Source: an uncultured Roseobacter sp. (GTDB taxonomy: Bacteria; Pseudomonadota; Alphaproteobacteria; Rhodobacterales; Rhodobacteraceae). From it: a stretch of DNA of 64,000 nt. Positions 38,994 to 47,074 of this stretch are shown in pieces. Position 1 is the stretch's first letter. The number at the start of each line of letters is the position of its first letter. The stretch spans positions 434,001 through 498,000 of the forward strand of contig NZ_CANLYL010000001.1 in the NCBI RefSeq assembly GCF_947495275.1, in the 5' to 3' direction. The notes below the pieces were generated by a model. That model was not told the origin of the DNA, did not search any database, and saw only the letters and a program-made list of their open reading frames with translations. A program made the translations under genes and the position numbers.

Positions 38994-40568
38994 TTAAGAT
39001 TTCTGGAACATGGCGAGCATGCGCCGTGTCACGAGGAAGCCGCCGAATATATTAATTCCGGCCATAAATATCGAGAGCGCGGCCAGCAGAACCACCAGGA
39101 ATGACCCCGAGCCGATCTGCATCAGCGCGCCCAGAATAATGATCGACGAAATGGCGTTTGTCACAGCCATCAGTGGCGTGTGCAGCGAATGCGCAACGCC
39201 CCAGATGACCTGGAACCCGACAAACACGGCAAGCACGAAAACGATGAAGTGCTGCATGAAGCTGGCCGGTGCGACAAGGCCCACGGCCAGGATCAAGGCA
39301 CCACCGATGGCGAGCATTGTCACCTGATTGCGGGTCTCTTGCTTGAACGCCTCCACTTCGGCCGCGCGTTTTTCTTCGGCGGTCAGCTCCTTTGGTGCCT
39401 CTTTTTTCGGTGCTGCGGCAATCGCGGCAATCTTGGGAGGCGGTGGTGGGAAGGTGACTTCTTTCTTGTGGGTAATCGTAGCGCCCCGGATGACATCATC
39501 TTCCATGTCGTGATTGATCACACCGTCTTTTTCAGGTGTTAGATCAGCCATCATGTGACGGATGTTTGTGGCGTAAAGCGTGGAAGCCTGTGCGGCCATC
39601 CGGCTGGGGAAATCGGTGTAACCGATGATCGTAACCCCATTGTCTGTCACGATTTTTTCATCCATGACAGTCAGCTTGCAGTTGCCGCCCTTCTCTGCGG
39701 CCAGATCCACGATAACGGAGCCGGGTTTCATGGATTTCACCATGTCCTCGGTCCACAACTCAGGCGCTTCGCGGTTGGGGATCAGGGCCGTGGTGATCAC
39801 GATATCCATATCCGGCGCCAGTTCACGGAACTTGGCCAACTGAGCCGCGGTGAATTCCGGGCTTGAAACAGCGGCATAACCGCCTGTGGCGGACCCATCC
39901 TGCTGTTCTTCATCAAAATCGAGGAAGACGAATTCGGCCCCCATCGACTCAACCTGTTCGGCCACCTCGGGCCTTACGTCAAACGCATAAGTAATGGCGC
40001 CCAGAGAAGTGGATGTACCGATCGCTGCCAAACCGGCCACACCGGCCCCGACAACGAGCACCTTCGCGGGCGGTACCTTGCCTGCGGCGGTCACCTGACC
40101 GGTAAAAAAGCGGCCAAAGTTGTTGCCGGCCTCGATCACCGCACGGTAACCAGCGATATTGGCCATGGAGGACAGCGCGTCCATTTTCTGGGCGCGGCTG
40201 ATGCGCGGCACCATATCCATCGCAATGACTGTGGAGCCCTTTCGCGCAGAGGCTTCCATCAGATCGGTATTGCCTGCGGGGTTGAAAAAGCTGATCAGGG
40301 TCTGTCCATCCCGCAGCCGCTTGACCTCGGCATCAGAGGGTGCGCGCACCTTCGCCACGACATCTGCGGCCTTCCACAAGGCTGCGGCGGTTTTGACGAC
40401 TTCAACGCCTGCTTCCTTGTAGTCCGCATTTGAAAAACCGGCCGCCGCCCCGGCGCCGGTTTCGATGACGCATTCATGGCCCAGCTTCTGCAGGTCCCGG
40501 GCCGACGCAGGCGTCATCGCAACCCGTGCTTCCCCTTCAAAGGTCTCTTTTGGTGTGCCGATCTTCAA
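38994..40568 (-). CDS. pntA: NAD(P) transhydrogenase subunit alpha (fused PntAA-PntAB type)
   Basis: This 524-residue chain carries the NAD(H)-binding dI domain (about 1-375; [20 protein letters not shown], then [16 protein letters not shown] near 170) and, after a Pro/Lys/Ala linker, four membrane spans from about 430. Rhodospirillum splits these into two genes; here they are one, as in E. coli. A TTG at 40568 appears to be the start because GGGAG sits six bases before it and the conserved N-terminus begins there. Confidence 0.95.
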   Translation of the reverse strand: MKIGTPKETFEGEARVAMTPASARDLQKLGHECVIETGAGAAAGFSNADYKEAGVEVVKTAAALWKAADVVAKVRAPSDAEVKRLRDGQTLISFFNPAGNTDLMEASARKGSTVIAMDMVPRISRAQKMDALSSMANIAGYRAVIEAGNNFGRFFTGQVTAAGKVPPAKVLVVGAGVAGLAAIGTSTSLGAITYAFDVRPEVAEQVESMGAEFVFLDFDEEQQDGSATGGYAAVSSPEFTAAQLAKFRELAPDMDIVITTALIPNREAPELWTEDMVKSMKPGSVIVDLAAEKGGNCKLTVMDEKIVTDNGVTIIGYTDFPSRMAAQASTLYATNIRHMMADLTPEKDGVINHDMEDDVIRGATITHKKEVTFPPPPPKIAAIAAAPKKEAPKELTAEEKRAAEVEAFKQETRNQVTMLAIGGALILAVGLVAPASFMQHFIVFVLAVFVGFQVIWGVAHSLHTPLMAVTNAISSIIILGALMQIGSGSFLVVLLAALSIFMAGINIFGGFLVTRRMLAMFQKS

Positions 40569-40693
40569 TTGGAGCTCCCCCGTTTGATGCGTTTTCGCGT
40601 AATCTGATGCATATGGATGGTTTTTTCCCTATCTTCTCGACACGCAAGGTACAAGCGCGTGGGAAACTGTGAGCGCTCACGGTTGCACAGAAT

Positions 40694-41143
40694 TCACACC
40701 CATCTGCGTGTTTTTTGAGCATATCGTGCAAAATCGGCCCGAAACACACGCCTCATGCGGTTTTCTTCCGGTATGATGAACCGTTTTTCCAAGACCCAGA
40801 CAAAGATAGGTACAAAGATCAGCCCGAGCACCGCGTCCCACCACAAACACAGCCCGGTCAGAATCAGCACATCCGCCAGGTAGATCGGGTTCCGCGACTT
40901 GCCGAATACACCCGACTGGATGAGCTTGCCGGGGGTTTCGTGAGGAATGATGGTTGTCTTGTGACGTCTGAACTCAACGGCGGCCAGCATGGCCAGCACG
41001 ATGCCCGCGCCCACAAGCAAGCCGGAAACCAGCGACGTGACCGGGTGGGTCAGGCTAAGCCCGAAAGGCAGAAACCTTGCCTGGCACCAGGCCAGAACCG
41101 CGAAACAGACCAACCAAAGGGGCGGCATGTCCAGCCATTTCAT
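40694..41143 (-). CDS. Isoprenylcysteine carboxyl methyltransferase-like membrane protein
   Basis: This 149-residue protein has four or so hydrophobic segments. The C-terminal half fits the ICMT/PEMT-like family: the SAM-contact stretch IIPHETPGKLIQSGVFGKSRNPIYLADVLIL near 68-97 and a terminal EENRMRRVFRADFARYAQKTRRWV with the conserved Glu and Tyr. Small bacterial members methylate lipids, quinones or unknown substrates. It overlaps the upstream VOC gene by four bases. Confidence 0.87.
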   Translation of the reverse strand: MKWLDMPPLWLVCFAVLAWCQARFLPFGLSLTHPVTSLVSGLLVGAGIVLAMLAAVEFRRHKTTIIPHETPGKLIQSGVFGKSRNPIYLADVLILTGLCLWWDAVLGLIFVPIFVWVLEKRFIIPEENRMRRVFRADFARYAQKTRRWV

Positions 41144-41520
41144 TCCGCATCCTCAGCAGCCATGGGCTGCCAGAGTTCAATGGGGTTACCTTCCGGGTCA
41201 GTCAATCTGGCAAAGCGACCATTGGGATATCGTTTTGCATCAACTTCCACGTCTATGCCCGCTGCGCGCAGCTGAGAGACCATGGCGTCCAGATCATCCA
41301 CCCGCAAATTGAGCATCCAGCTTTTCGCGGCATTGCCGAAATATTCAGTATCCGCGGCAAAAGGCGCAAAAACTGTCGGGCCGGCCTGTTGCTGCCAGGC
41401 ATCGGCCTCGTAGGTCACCGGAACCTCAGAAATGCCCAGATGCTCCGCATACCAGGCGGACGTTGCCTTGGGGTCGTCGGCACGGAAAAACAAGCCGCCA
41501 ATACCTGTGACTTTCTGCAT
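41140..41520 (-). CDS. VOC family (glyoxalase/bleomycin-resistance-like) protein
   Basis: This 126-residue protein has two beta-alpha-beta-beta-beta repeats. The first begins IGGLFFRADDPKATSAWYAEHLG; the second includes LRVDDLDAMVSQLRAAGIDVEVD and ends RFARLTDPEGNPIELWQP with the metal-ligand Glu. Metal-dependent lyase, isomerase or dioxygenase activity is possible; the substrate is unknown. It is divergent from the SDR gene that begins at 41640 and overlaps the methyltransferase gene. Confidence 0.9.
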   Translation of the reverse strand: MQKVTGIGGLFFRADDPKATSAWYAEHLGISEVPVTYEADAWQQQAGPTVFAPFAADTEYFGNAAKSWMLNLRVDDLDAMVSQLRAAGIDVEVDAKRYPNGRFARLTDPEGNPIELWQPMAAEDAE

Positions 41521-41639
41521 GATGCCATCCTCTTGCTGCGTCCCGATTGTAGCGCGTTTGAGCGCTCAAAACAATCGACGCACGCTCTTGTGTCTGCCCC
41601 CCTGCCCACTAAGCTGATGGCAAAATCAGGGAGAACGAT

Positions 41640-42392
41640 ATGTCGCTCGCAGGAAAACATGCGTTGGTCACAGGTGGCGGAAGCGGAATTGGTCTCGATG
41701 TTGCGCGTATGCTCTCGGCAGAGGGGTGTCTCGTTACCATCACCGGACGGCGACAAACTGCCTTGGATGCTGCCGCGGCAGGGAGCATTCACGGTATGAC
41801 CATGGATGTGCGCGACGAAGAAGATGTGATCTCTACCATCGCCGCAGCGGTTGAAGCACGCGGGCCCCTTCAGATATGCGTGGCAAATGCGGGCATCGCC
41901 GAAGGGCGCGCTTTGCACAAAACCGACCTGAAATTCTGGCGCAACATGATGGCGACAAATCTGGACGGGGCCTTTCTGACCATACGCGAATCCCTGACCT
42001 CCATGCGCCAAACGGAGTGGGGACGCGTCATTGCGATATCTTCCATTGCCGGGCTGCGCGGGTTGCAGGGCGCATCATGTTACACCGCTTCGAAACACGG
42101 GCTGGTCGGATTGATCAGGGCGTTGAGCGAGGACCATCTGGGCAAGCCGTTCACCTTCAACGCCGTTTGCCCTGCTTATGTCGACACCCCCATCGTAACA
42201 CGCAATACCCTGTCGATTGCAGAGCGCGCCGGGGTCAGCGAAGCGGAAGCCCAGGCGATCATGGTCTCGGCAAACCGGCACAACCGGTTGATCTCCCCCC
42301 AAGAGGTCTCCTCGGCAGTCAAATGGCTGGTGTCACCCGGATCCGAAAGCGTCAACGGCCAAGCCATCGAAATCGCAGGCGGTCAGATGTAG
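41640..42392 (+). CDS. SDR family oxidoreductase (3-hydroxybutyrate dehydrogenase-like)
   Basis: This 250-residue short-chain dehydrogenase has the NAD(P) motif VTGGGSGIGLDVARML near 10-25, NAGIAEGRAL near 82, catalytic Ser in AISSIAGLRG and Y-x3-K in CYTASKHGLVGLIRAL near 152-156. The motif MMATNLDGAFLTIRESLT is typical of FabG/BdhA-type enzymes. Its C-terminus ends NGQAIEIAGGQM, as in acetoacetyl-CoA reductase relatives. The substrate cannot be fixed. GGGAG upstream supports the ATG. The last base group leads into the RAYT-like gene after 69 bases. Confidence 0.88.
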   Translation: MSLAGKHALVTGGGSGIGLDVARMLSAEGCLVTITGRRQTALDAAAAGSIHGMTMDVRDEEDVISTIAAAVEARGPLQICVANAGIAEGRALHKTDLKFWRNMMATNLDGAFLTIRESLTSMRQTEWGRVIAISSIAGLRGLQGASCYTASKHGLVGLIRALSEDHLGKPFTFNAVCPAYVDTPIVTRNTLSIAERAGVSEAEAQAIMVSANRHNRLISPQEVSSAVKWLVSPGSESVNGQAIEIAGGQM

Positions 42393-42461
42393 GGTCACAA
42401 ATCTTCTGTCGCGCTGCCGGTCTTCAGGTTTCATTAACCGTGAATGCGCTAGCCTAAATCC

Positions 42462-43040
42462 ATGACCAGCTGCTATCACTCAAAAAACCCGAACCCAACG
42501 TATTTTTTCACGGCGCGGCTTGCTGATCCAAACAGCAGTGTGCTGGTCAAAGAGGTTGCATTGTTGCGCCAAGCGGTGCGGGAAACGGTCGAACGTTATC
42601 CATTCACAATTGATGCAATCGTTGTGCTGCCCGCGGCACTTCACACGATCTGGACGCTGACAGCGCAGGACCCTGATTTTCGTCCGCGCTGGCGGTTTCT
42701 GAAATCGCGGTTTTCGCGGGCATTAATGCAAACAACCCCGCAACAGGATGGAGACTTGACGACACGTCGAGAGCGCATCTGGCACAAGCGGCTGTGGGAC
42801 CATCAAATTCGTTCGTCCCACGATCTGGAGGTGCATCGGCAGCTGATCCATAGCGCGCCGGCTCAGACAGGCCTTGTTCAAGATCCAAAAGACTGGGCGT
42901 GGACCTCGCTGCACCGCACCCTGGCGGCCTCGCACAGGCAACACAATGCGCAACCCCCGCGAAAGCTAAGCGATCTGAACTTCAAATCCGTTCGCAGCAC
43001 TCGAACTGTCTCTCTGCTGCCCGAAGCTCAGGCCACCTGA
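42462..43040 (+). CDS. REP-associated tyrosine transposase (RAYT)-like protein with degenerate active site
   Basis: This 192-residue protein shows the framework of the Y1/HUH RAYT family: NPTYFFTARL near 12-20, RYPFTIDAIVVLP near 45-57, FRPRWRFLKSRFSR near 73-86, IWHKRLWDHQIRS near 106-118 and WAWTSL near 145. The metal-binding motif normally reads LPDHxH; here it is LPAALH (residues 56-61), so one histidine is lost. The tyrosines in the usual DYIHYNP block are L128 and S131 here. The frame is intact. DNA cleavage by the known mechanism is therefore unlikely; domestication is inferred. Its stop overlaps the convergent hydrolase gene by 13 bases. Confidence 0.8.
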   Translation: MTSCYHSKNPNPTYFFTARLADPNSSVLVKEVALLRQAVRETVERYPFTIDAIVVLPAALHTIWTLTAQDPDFRPRWRFLKSRFSRALMQTTPQQDGDLTTRRERIWHKRLWDHQIRSSHDLEVHRQLIHSAPAQTGLVQDPKDWAWTSLHRTLAASHRQHNAQPPRKLSDLNFKSVRSTRTVSLLPEAQAT

Positions 43041-43804
43041 GCCGGGGTCAACTGCCGACCGTTCGCCCATGCATGGGTCGCCTCGCCGAAAGCGGCAAAG
43101 AGAGGCCGTGACACAGGATCGCGTGCCGCCTCATACTCAGGGTGCCATTGCACAGCGAGTGTAAAGCCGGGTGCTCCGTCAATATAAATCGCCTCCGGCG
43201 TGCCATCCGGTGCCACGCCATCCACGATCACCCGCGCCCCGGAGGATTTGATCCCCTGCCCGTGCAGCGTATTCGTCATCACCTCCTGCGCCCCCATCAA
43301 CCGATGGAACACGCCCCCTTCGGTGAAGGAAACCGGGTGCCGGAGCTCAAATTTCTCTTCCAATGTGCCGTCAGGCGGCATTCTGTGGTTCATACGGCCC
43401 GGCAAATCCCGGATTTCAGGATGCAGCGTCCCGCCCATGGCCACATTGACCTCCTGAAAGCCGCGGCAAATGCCCAGGAACGGCTGGCCGCGTTCAACGC
43501 AAGCCCGCACCAGATCAAGTGCCACGGCGTCGCGCGCCCGGTCAAACTCTCCATGCGCATCAGTGGCTTCCTCACCATATTCGGCCGGATGAACATTGGG
43601 CCGCCCGCCCGTGAGCAGGAATCCGTCGCATGTGTCCAACAGCTCTTGTACCGAAATGAACCGCGGATCGGCCGGAATCAGCATCGGAATACAGCCGGAA
43701 ACATCCGAGACAGCTTCAGTGTTCATGACCCCCCCGGCATGCACGGGATAGTCGTCAAAAAGCAGGTAGGGGTTGGAAAAAATACCAACGATTGGCCGCG
43801 CCAT
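43028..43804 (-). CDS. Gamma-glutamyl-gamma-aminobutyrate hydrolase family protein (peptidase C26)
   Basis: This 258-residue class-I glutamine amidotransferase-like hydrolase has the nucleophile C113 in GICRGFQEVN and the catalytic His/Glu pair H221/E223 in VQWHPEYE. Additional family pieces are LLTGGRPNVHPAEYGEE near 63-80 and LRHPVSF. Members hydrolyse gamma-glutamyl amides such as gamma-Glu-GABA in putrescine degradation (PuuD). No putrescine genes adjoin it. GAGG precedes the ATG. It converges on the RAYT-like gene. Confidence 0.9.
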   Translation of the reverse strand: MARPIVGIFSNPYLLFDDYPVHAGGVMNTEAVSDVSGCIPMLIPADPRFISVQELLDTCDGFLLTGGRPNVHPAEYGEEATDAHGEFDRARDAVALDLVRACVERGQPFLGICRGFQEVNVAMGGTLHPEIRDLPGRMNHRMPPDGTLEEKFELRHPVSFTEGGVFHRLMGAQEVMTNTLHGQGIKSSGARVIVDGVAPDGTPEAIYIDGAPGFTLAVQWHPEYEAARDPVSRPLFAAFGEATHAWANGRQLTPAQVA

Positions 43805-43932
43805 CAGAACCTCTTAATTAACTTCCTTTTGCAAGATATAGCCTTGCACACCAAGGGTTAACAGCCCATGACCGCGCAAGGGCCTGTGCAGAATTGCTTA
43901 ACTTTTCCGAATTCAGCATACAAATCAACATC

Positions 43933-44358
43933 TCAGGCTTCTGCCATCAGGCCAGCGGCTTCAATGCCGGCAAGCGCGGCGATCACGTCATTGTCCGAGG
44001 TGTCTCCCGTCACACCAACTGCGCCAATGACGTTTTCCATCGCGTCTTTGAGCAGAATACCCCCCGGAACAGGCACCACCTGCCCGCCGAAAACACCATT
44101 TACGGACGTCATGAAATAGGCTTGGGTATCAGCCCGCGCCATTTGCGCAGTTCCCGCAATACCCAGCATGATCGATCCGTATGCTTTGCCGTGCGCGACG
44201 CCAAAGCGCCCCGGCGAGGCGCCGTCCTCACGTTCAAACGCCTTGACGTGCCCGCCAGCATCCAAGACCACCACGGACAAGGGCTTGAACCCTTCGGCGC
44301 GTCCTTTGGCAAGTGTTTCGCGGATGATGATGCGGGCTTGTTCCAGTGAGACGATCAT
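43933..44358 (-). CDS. glcG: GlcG/HbpS family protein
   Basis: This 141-residue protein has the GlcG pattern: LEQARIIIRETLAKGRAEGF at the start, SVVVLDAGGHVKAFEREDGAS near 28-48 and VPGGILLKDAMENVIGAVGVTG near 95-118. GlcG lies in glycolate-utilisation loci and HbpS binds haem; the function of GlcG itself is not settled. It lies 41 bases downstream of malate synthase G on the same strand, matching the glc locus theme (glyoxylate from glycolate). AAGGA precedes the ATG. Confidence 0.88.
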   Translation of the reverse strand: MIVSLEQARIIIRETLAKGRAEGFKPLSVVVLDAGGHVKAFEREDGASPGRFGVAHGKAYGSIMLGIAGTAQMARADTQAYFMTSVNGVFGGQVVPVPGGILLKDAMENVIGAVGVTGDTSDNDVIAALAGIEAAGLMAEA

Positions 44359-44399
44359 GAGGGTTCCTTGCTGTTTTGGTCATTTTCCTGAGCGGTTCA

Positions 44400-46544
44400 T
44401 CACAACCCTGAGGCTTTCAGTTCAAGGCGGCGGGCGTGCAAAACAGGCTCGGTGTAGCCGGACGGCTGCGTGCGCCCTTTGAAAACCAGATCGCAAGCTG
44501 CCTGGAACGCCACCCCATCATAGTCGGGCGCCATTGGTTTATACTGCGGGTCCGATGCATTTTGCCCATCAACCACCTCGGCCATCTTACGCATCACCTG
44601 CATAACTTCCTGGGCATCGACGACACCGTGGTGCAACCAGTTTGCGACGTGCTGCGCGGAAATCCGGCAGGTTGCTCGATCCTCCATCAAGCCCACGTCA
44701 TTCATGTCAGGCACCTTCGAACAGCCGACACCGTGATCCACCCAACGCACGACATATCCCAGAATGCCTTGCGCGTTGTTTTCAACTTCCCGGATTTTCT
44801 GCGCGTCCGTCCATTTCTGATAGGTGGCCAGCGGAATATCAAGAACCGTATCCACATAGGCACGCCGCCCGTTTTTCTGCAACGCAGCGTGAACCGCAAA
44901 AACATCCACGCGGTGATAATGCAGCGCGTGCAGGGTTGCGGCGGTCGGACTTGGCACCCAGGCACAATTGGCCCCCGATTTGGGATGTTCAATCTTCTGC
45001 TCCAGCATCGCAGCCATCAGATCAGGCATGGCCCACATGCCCTTGCCGATCTGCGCACGCCCGGAGAGGCCGCACTCCAAACCGATATCCACGTTCTGGT
45101 TCTCATAGGCACCGATCCAGGCCTTGCGCTTGATGAAATCCTTGCGGCTGAACGGACCGGCCTCCATGGAGGTATGGATTTCATCGCCGGTGCGATCCAG
45201 AAACCCGGTATTGATAAAGGCCACACGGGATTTCGCTGCGCGGATACATTCTTTGAGGTTCACGGAAGTGCGCCGCTCTTCATCCATGATGCCAAGTTTC
45301 ACCGTGAACTGCGGCAGGCCAAGCACATCTTCTACCCGGGTAAAAATTCGGTCGGCAAAGGCAACTTCTTCGGGTCCATGCATCTTCGGCTTGACCACGT
45401 AAACCGAGCCGGTCAGTGAGTTGCCGCCCTCCCGCTTCAGATCATGCATCGCGATGAGCGTGGTGATCATGGCGTCCATCAGCCCCTCGGGAACTTCATT
45501 GCCCTCGCGGTCGCGGATGGCCGGATTGGTCATCAGATGCCCGACGTTACGCACCAGCATCAGTGCGCGACCCTTTAGCGTGACTTTCATGCCGTCTGGC
45601 CCGGTGTATTCCCGATCAGCGTTCAGGGTGCGGGTCACCTGCTGCCCCCCCTTCTCAAACGTATCCTTCAGATCGCCTTTCATCAGGCCAAGCCAGTTGG
45701 CGTAAGCAACAACCTTGTCTTCCGCGTCAACGCAGGCAACGGAATCTTCACAATCCATGATCGCGGAAACGGCGCTTTCCATTCTAACATCCGCCAATCC
45801 GGCCTGATCCCTGCTGCCGATCGCGTGTGTCCGGTCAAAAAACAATTCCACGTGCAGCCCATTGTTGCGCAGAACCACAGCGGTCGGCGCCTTTGGGTGG
45901 CCTGAGTATCCGACGAATTTCTCAGGATGCACGAGGGGCTGGTCATCGACCAGCAGTGCCCCATTGCGCACATAGTAACGACGAGCGTCGGCATGGCTGG
46001 TCTTCTCGATCGGGAACGCTTCGTCGAGGAAGACCCGCGCACGCGCCACGACCCGCGCGCCGCGACCCTGATCATATCCTCCTTTGGGCGCGGGGCTACC
46101 CATGGCATCCGTCCCGTAAAACCCATCGTAAAGGCTTCCCCACCGAGCGTTCGCAGCGTTCAGTGCATAACGTGCGTTGGTGATCGGCACCACCAATTGT
46201 GGGCCCGGCACTCGCGCAATCTCGTCATCTACATTTGCGGTGTCAATTTCGAAGTCGTCTCCTTCAGGCAGCAGGTAGTCGATCTCTCGCAGGAATGTAC
46301 AATAGGCCTCGTGATCATGAGGCGCTCCGCGACGCTCCACATGCCACGCGTCGATTTTCGCCTGCATGTCTTCGCGCTTTTGCAAAAGGGCGCGGTTCTC
46401 CGGCCCAAAATCATGCACCAGATCGGACAGCCCCTTCCAGAACTCCGTGGCTTCGATACCCGTACCGGGAAGAGCCTTGGATTCAACAAAATCCACCATC
46501 TCCTCAGCCACCTGAAGATCATTTTTCTGGAGAAAATCGGCCAT
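44400..46544 (-). CDS. glcB: Malate synthase G
   Basis: This 714-residue monomeric enzyme condenses glyoxylate and acetyl-CoA to malate. Landmarks include [25 protein letters not shown] near 122-146, [20 protein letters not shown] near 445-464 and [20 protein letters not shown] near 535-555. The catalytic Asp and Mg-binding Glu/Asp region ([12 protein letters not shown]-type [16 protein letters not shown]) is intact. The length and sequence order match isoform G, which usually serves glycolate/glyoxylate use rather than the glyoxylate shunt. glcG follows. Confidence 0.96.
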   Translation of the reverse strand: MADFLQKNDLQVAEEMVDFVESKALPGTGIEATEFWKGLSDLVHDFGPENRALLQKREDMQAKIDAWHVERRGAPHDHEAYCTFLREIDYLLPEGDDFEIDTANVDDEIARVPGPQLVVPITNARYALNAANARWGSLYDGFYGTDAMGSPAPKGGYDQGRGARVVARARVFLDEAFPIEKTSHADARRYYVRNGALLVDDQPLVHPEKFVGYSGHPKAPTAVVLRNNGLHVELFFDRTHAIGSRDQAGLADVRMESAVSAIMDCEDSVACVDAEDKVVAYANWLGLMKGDLKDTFEKGGQQVTRTLNADREYTGPDGMKVTLKGRALMLVRNVGHLMTNPAIRDREGNEVPEGLMDAMITTLIAMHDLKREGGNSLTGSVYVVKPKMHGPEEVAFADRIFTRVEDVLGLPQFTVKLGIMDEERRTSVNLKECIRAAKSRVAFINTGFLDRTGDEIHTSMEAGPFSRKDFIKRKAWIGAYENQNVDIGLECGLSGRAQIGKGMWAMPDLMAAMLEQKIEHPKSGANCAWVPSPTAATLHALHYHRVDVFAVHAALQKNGRRAYVDTVLDIPLATYQKWTDAQKIREVENNAQGILGYVVRWVDHGVGCSKVPDMNDVGLMEDRATCRISAQHVANWLHHGVVDAQEVMQVMRKMAEVVDGQNASDPQYKPMAPDYDGVAFQAACDLVFKGRTQPSGYTEPVLHARRLELKASGL

Positions 46545-46630
46545 TCAAAAACACTCCTCAACGATGGCGCTACGGGTATGGCCAAAAGGTTTAGGAGGTT
46601 TGTTTCCGATAGGCAACAGAGTTGGTAAGG

Positions 46631-46789
46631 TTACTTTACCAATCTTCGAGAAGGTTTGAGCCGGACACGGCGGCAGCGGTCCGAACAATAGCGTACTTCA
46701 TCCCAAACCCGCTCCCACTTTTTGCGCCATGTGAAGGGCCTCTGGCAGGTCACACAGATTTTCTGGGTCAGATCACCCTTTCTGGTCAT
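46631..46789 (-). CDS. DUF2256 zinc-ribbon-like microprotein
   Basis: This 52-residue ORF begins [20 protein letters not shown] and has two cysteine pairs, C12-x2-C15 and C35-x3-C39, with [16 protein letters not shown] between them. That spacing and the Trp/Arg-rich centre match the short DUF2256 family, likely a zinc-binding protein. The ATG at 46789 is five bases past the stop of another small ORF on the same strand. The protein was too short for default ORF calling but its pattern is clear. The function is unknown. Confidence 0.87.
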   Translation of the reverse strand: MTRKGDLTQKICVTCQRPFTWRKKWERVWDEVRYCSDRCRRVRLKPSRRLVK

Positions 46790-46793
46790 AGGT

Positions 46794-46970
46794 TCAGAGG
46801 GCGTTCAGATAAGAGCCTGCATCAAGCGAGACAACGCTCTCGGCTTCACCGCCAAACCAGTAGATCGCTGCGCCTAAACCGAGCGCAAGAAAGAGACCTG
46901 CCCAAAGTCCCCAGAGGGCCGGCCGGTGACGACGTTTCTGTTTGCCGATATTCGTGTCGGGTGCTGACAT
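46794..46970 (-). CDS. Small single-span membrane protein upstream of DUF2256 gene
   Basis: This 58-residue ORF begins [20 protein letters not shown]. After a basic N-terminus it has one hydrophobic helix (about 19-40, ending AAIYWFGG) and a short periplasmic tail ([14 protein letters not shown]). The positive-inside rule places the tail outside the cytoplasm. It lies four bases upstream of the DUF2256 gene and divergent to pepN (104-base gap). AAAGGA lies just before the ATG. I recognise no family. Confidence 0.7.
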   Translation of the reverse strand: MSAPDTNIGKQKRRHRPALWGLWAGLFLALGLGAAIYWFGGEAESVVSLDAGSYLNAL

Positions 46971-47074
46971 TTTCGTTCCTTTCGATTTTCATGACCATGC
47001 CGGGTTGCGGCGGGCGTCTTGGGACCATAACGTCCTGCGCGTCATACCCGTTCCAATCAACAAAGCAGGTGCCC

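Noticed and set aside
41415-42011. 198-residue minus-strand ORF over the VOC and SDR genes
   Set aside because: It overlaps the start of the SDR gene on the opposite strand and has noise-like composition.
46622-47074. N-terminal extension of pepN to residue 1001
   Set aside because: It crosses two minus-strand small genes, has no conserved sequence, and the M1 family begins at the ATG at 47075.
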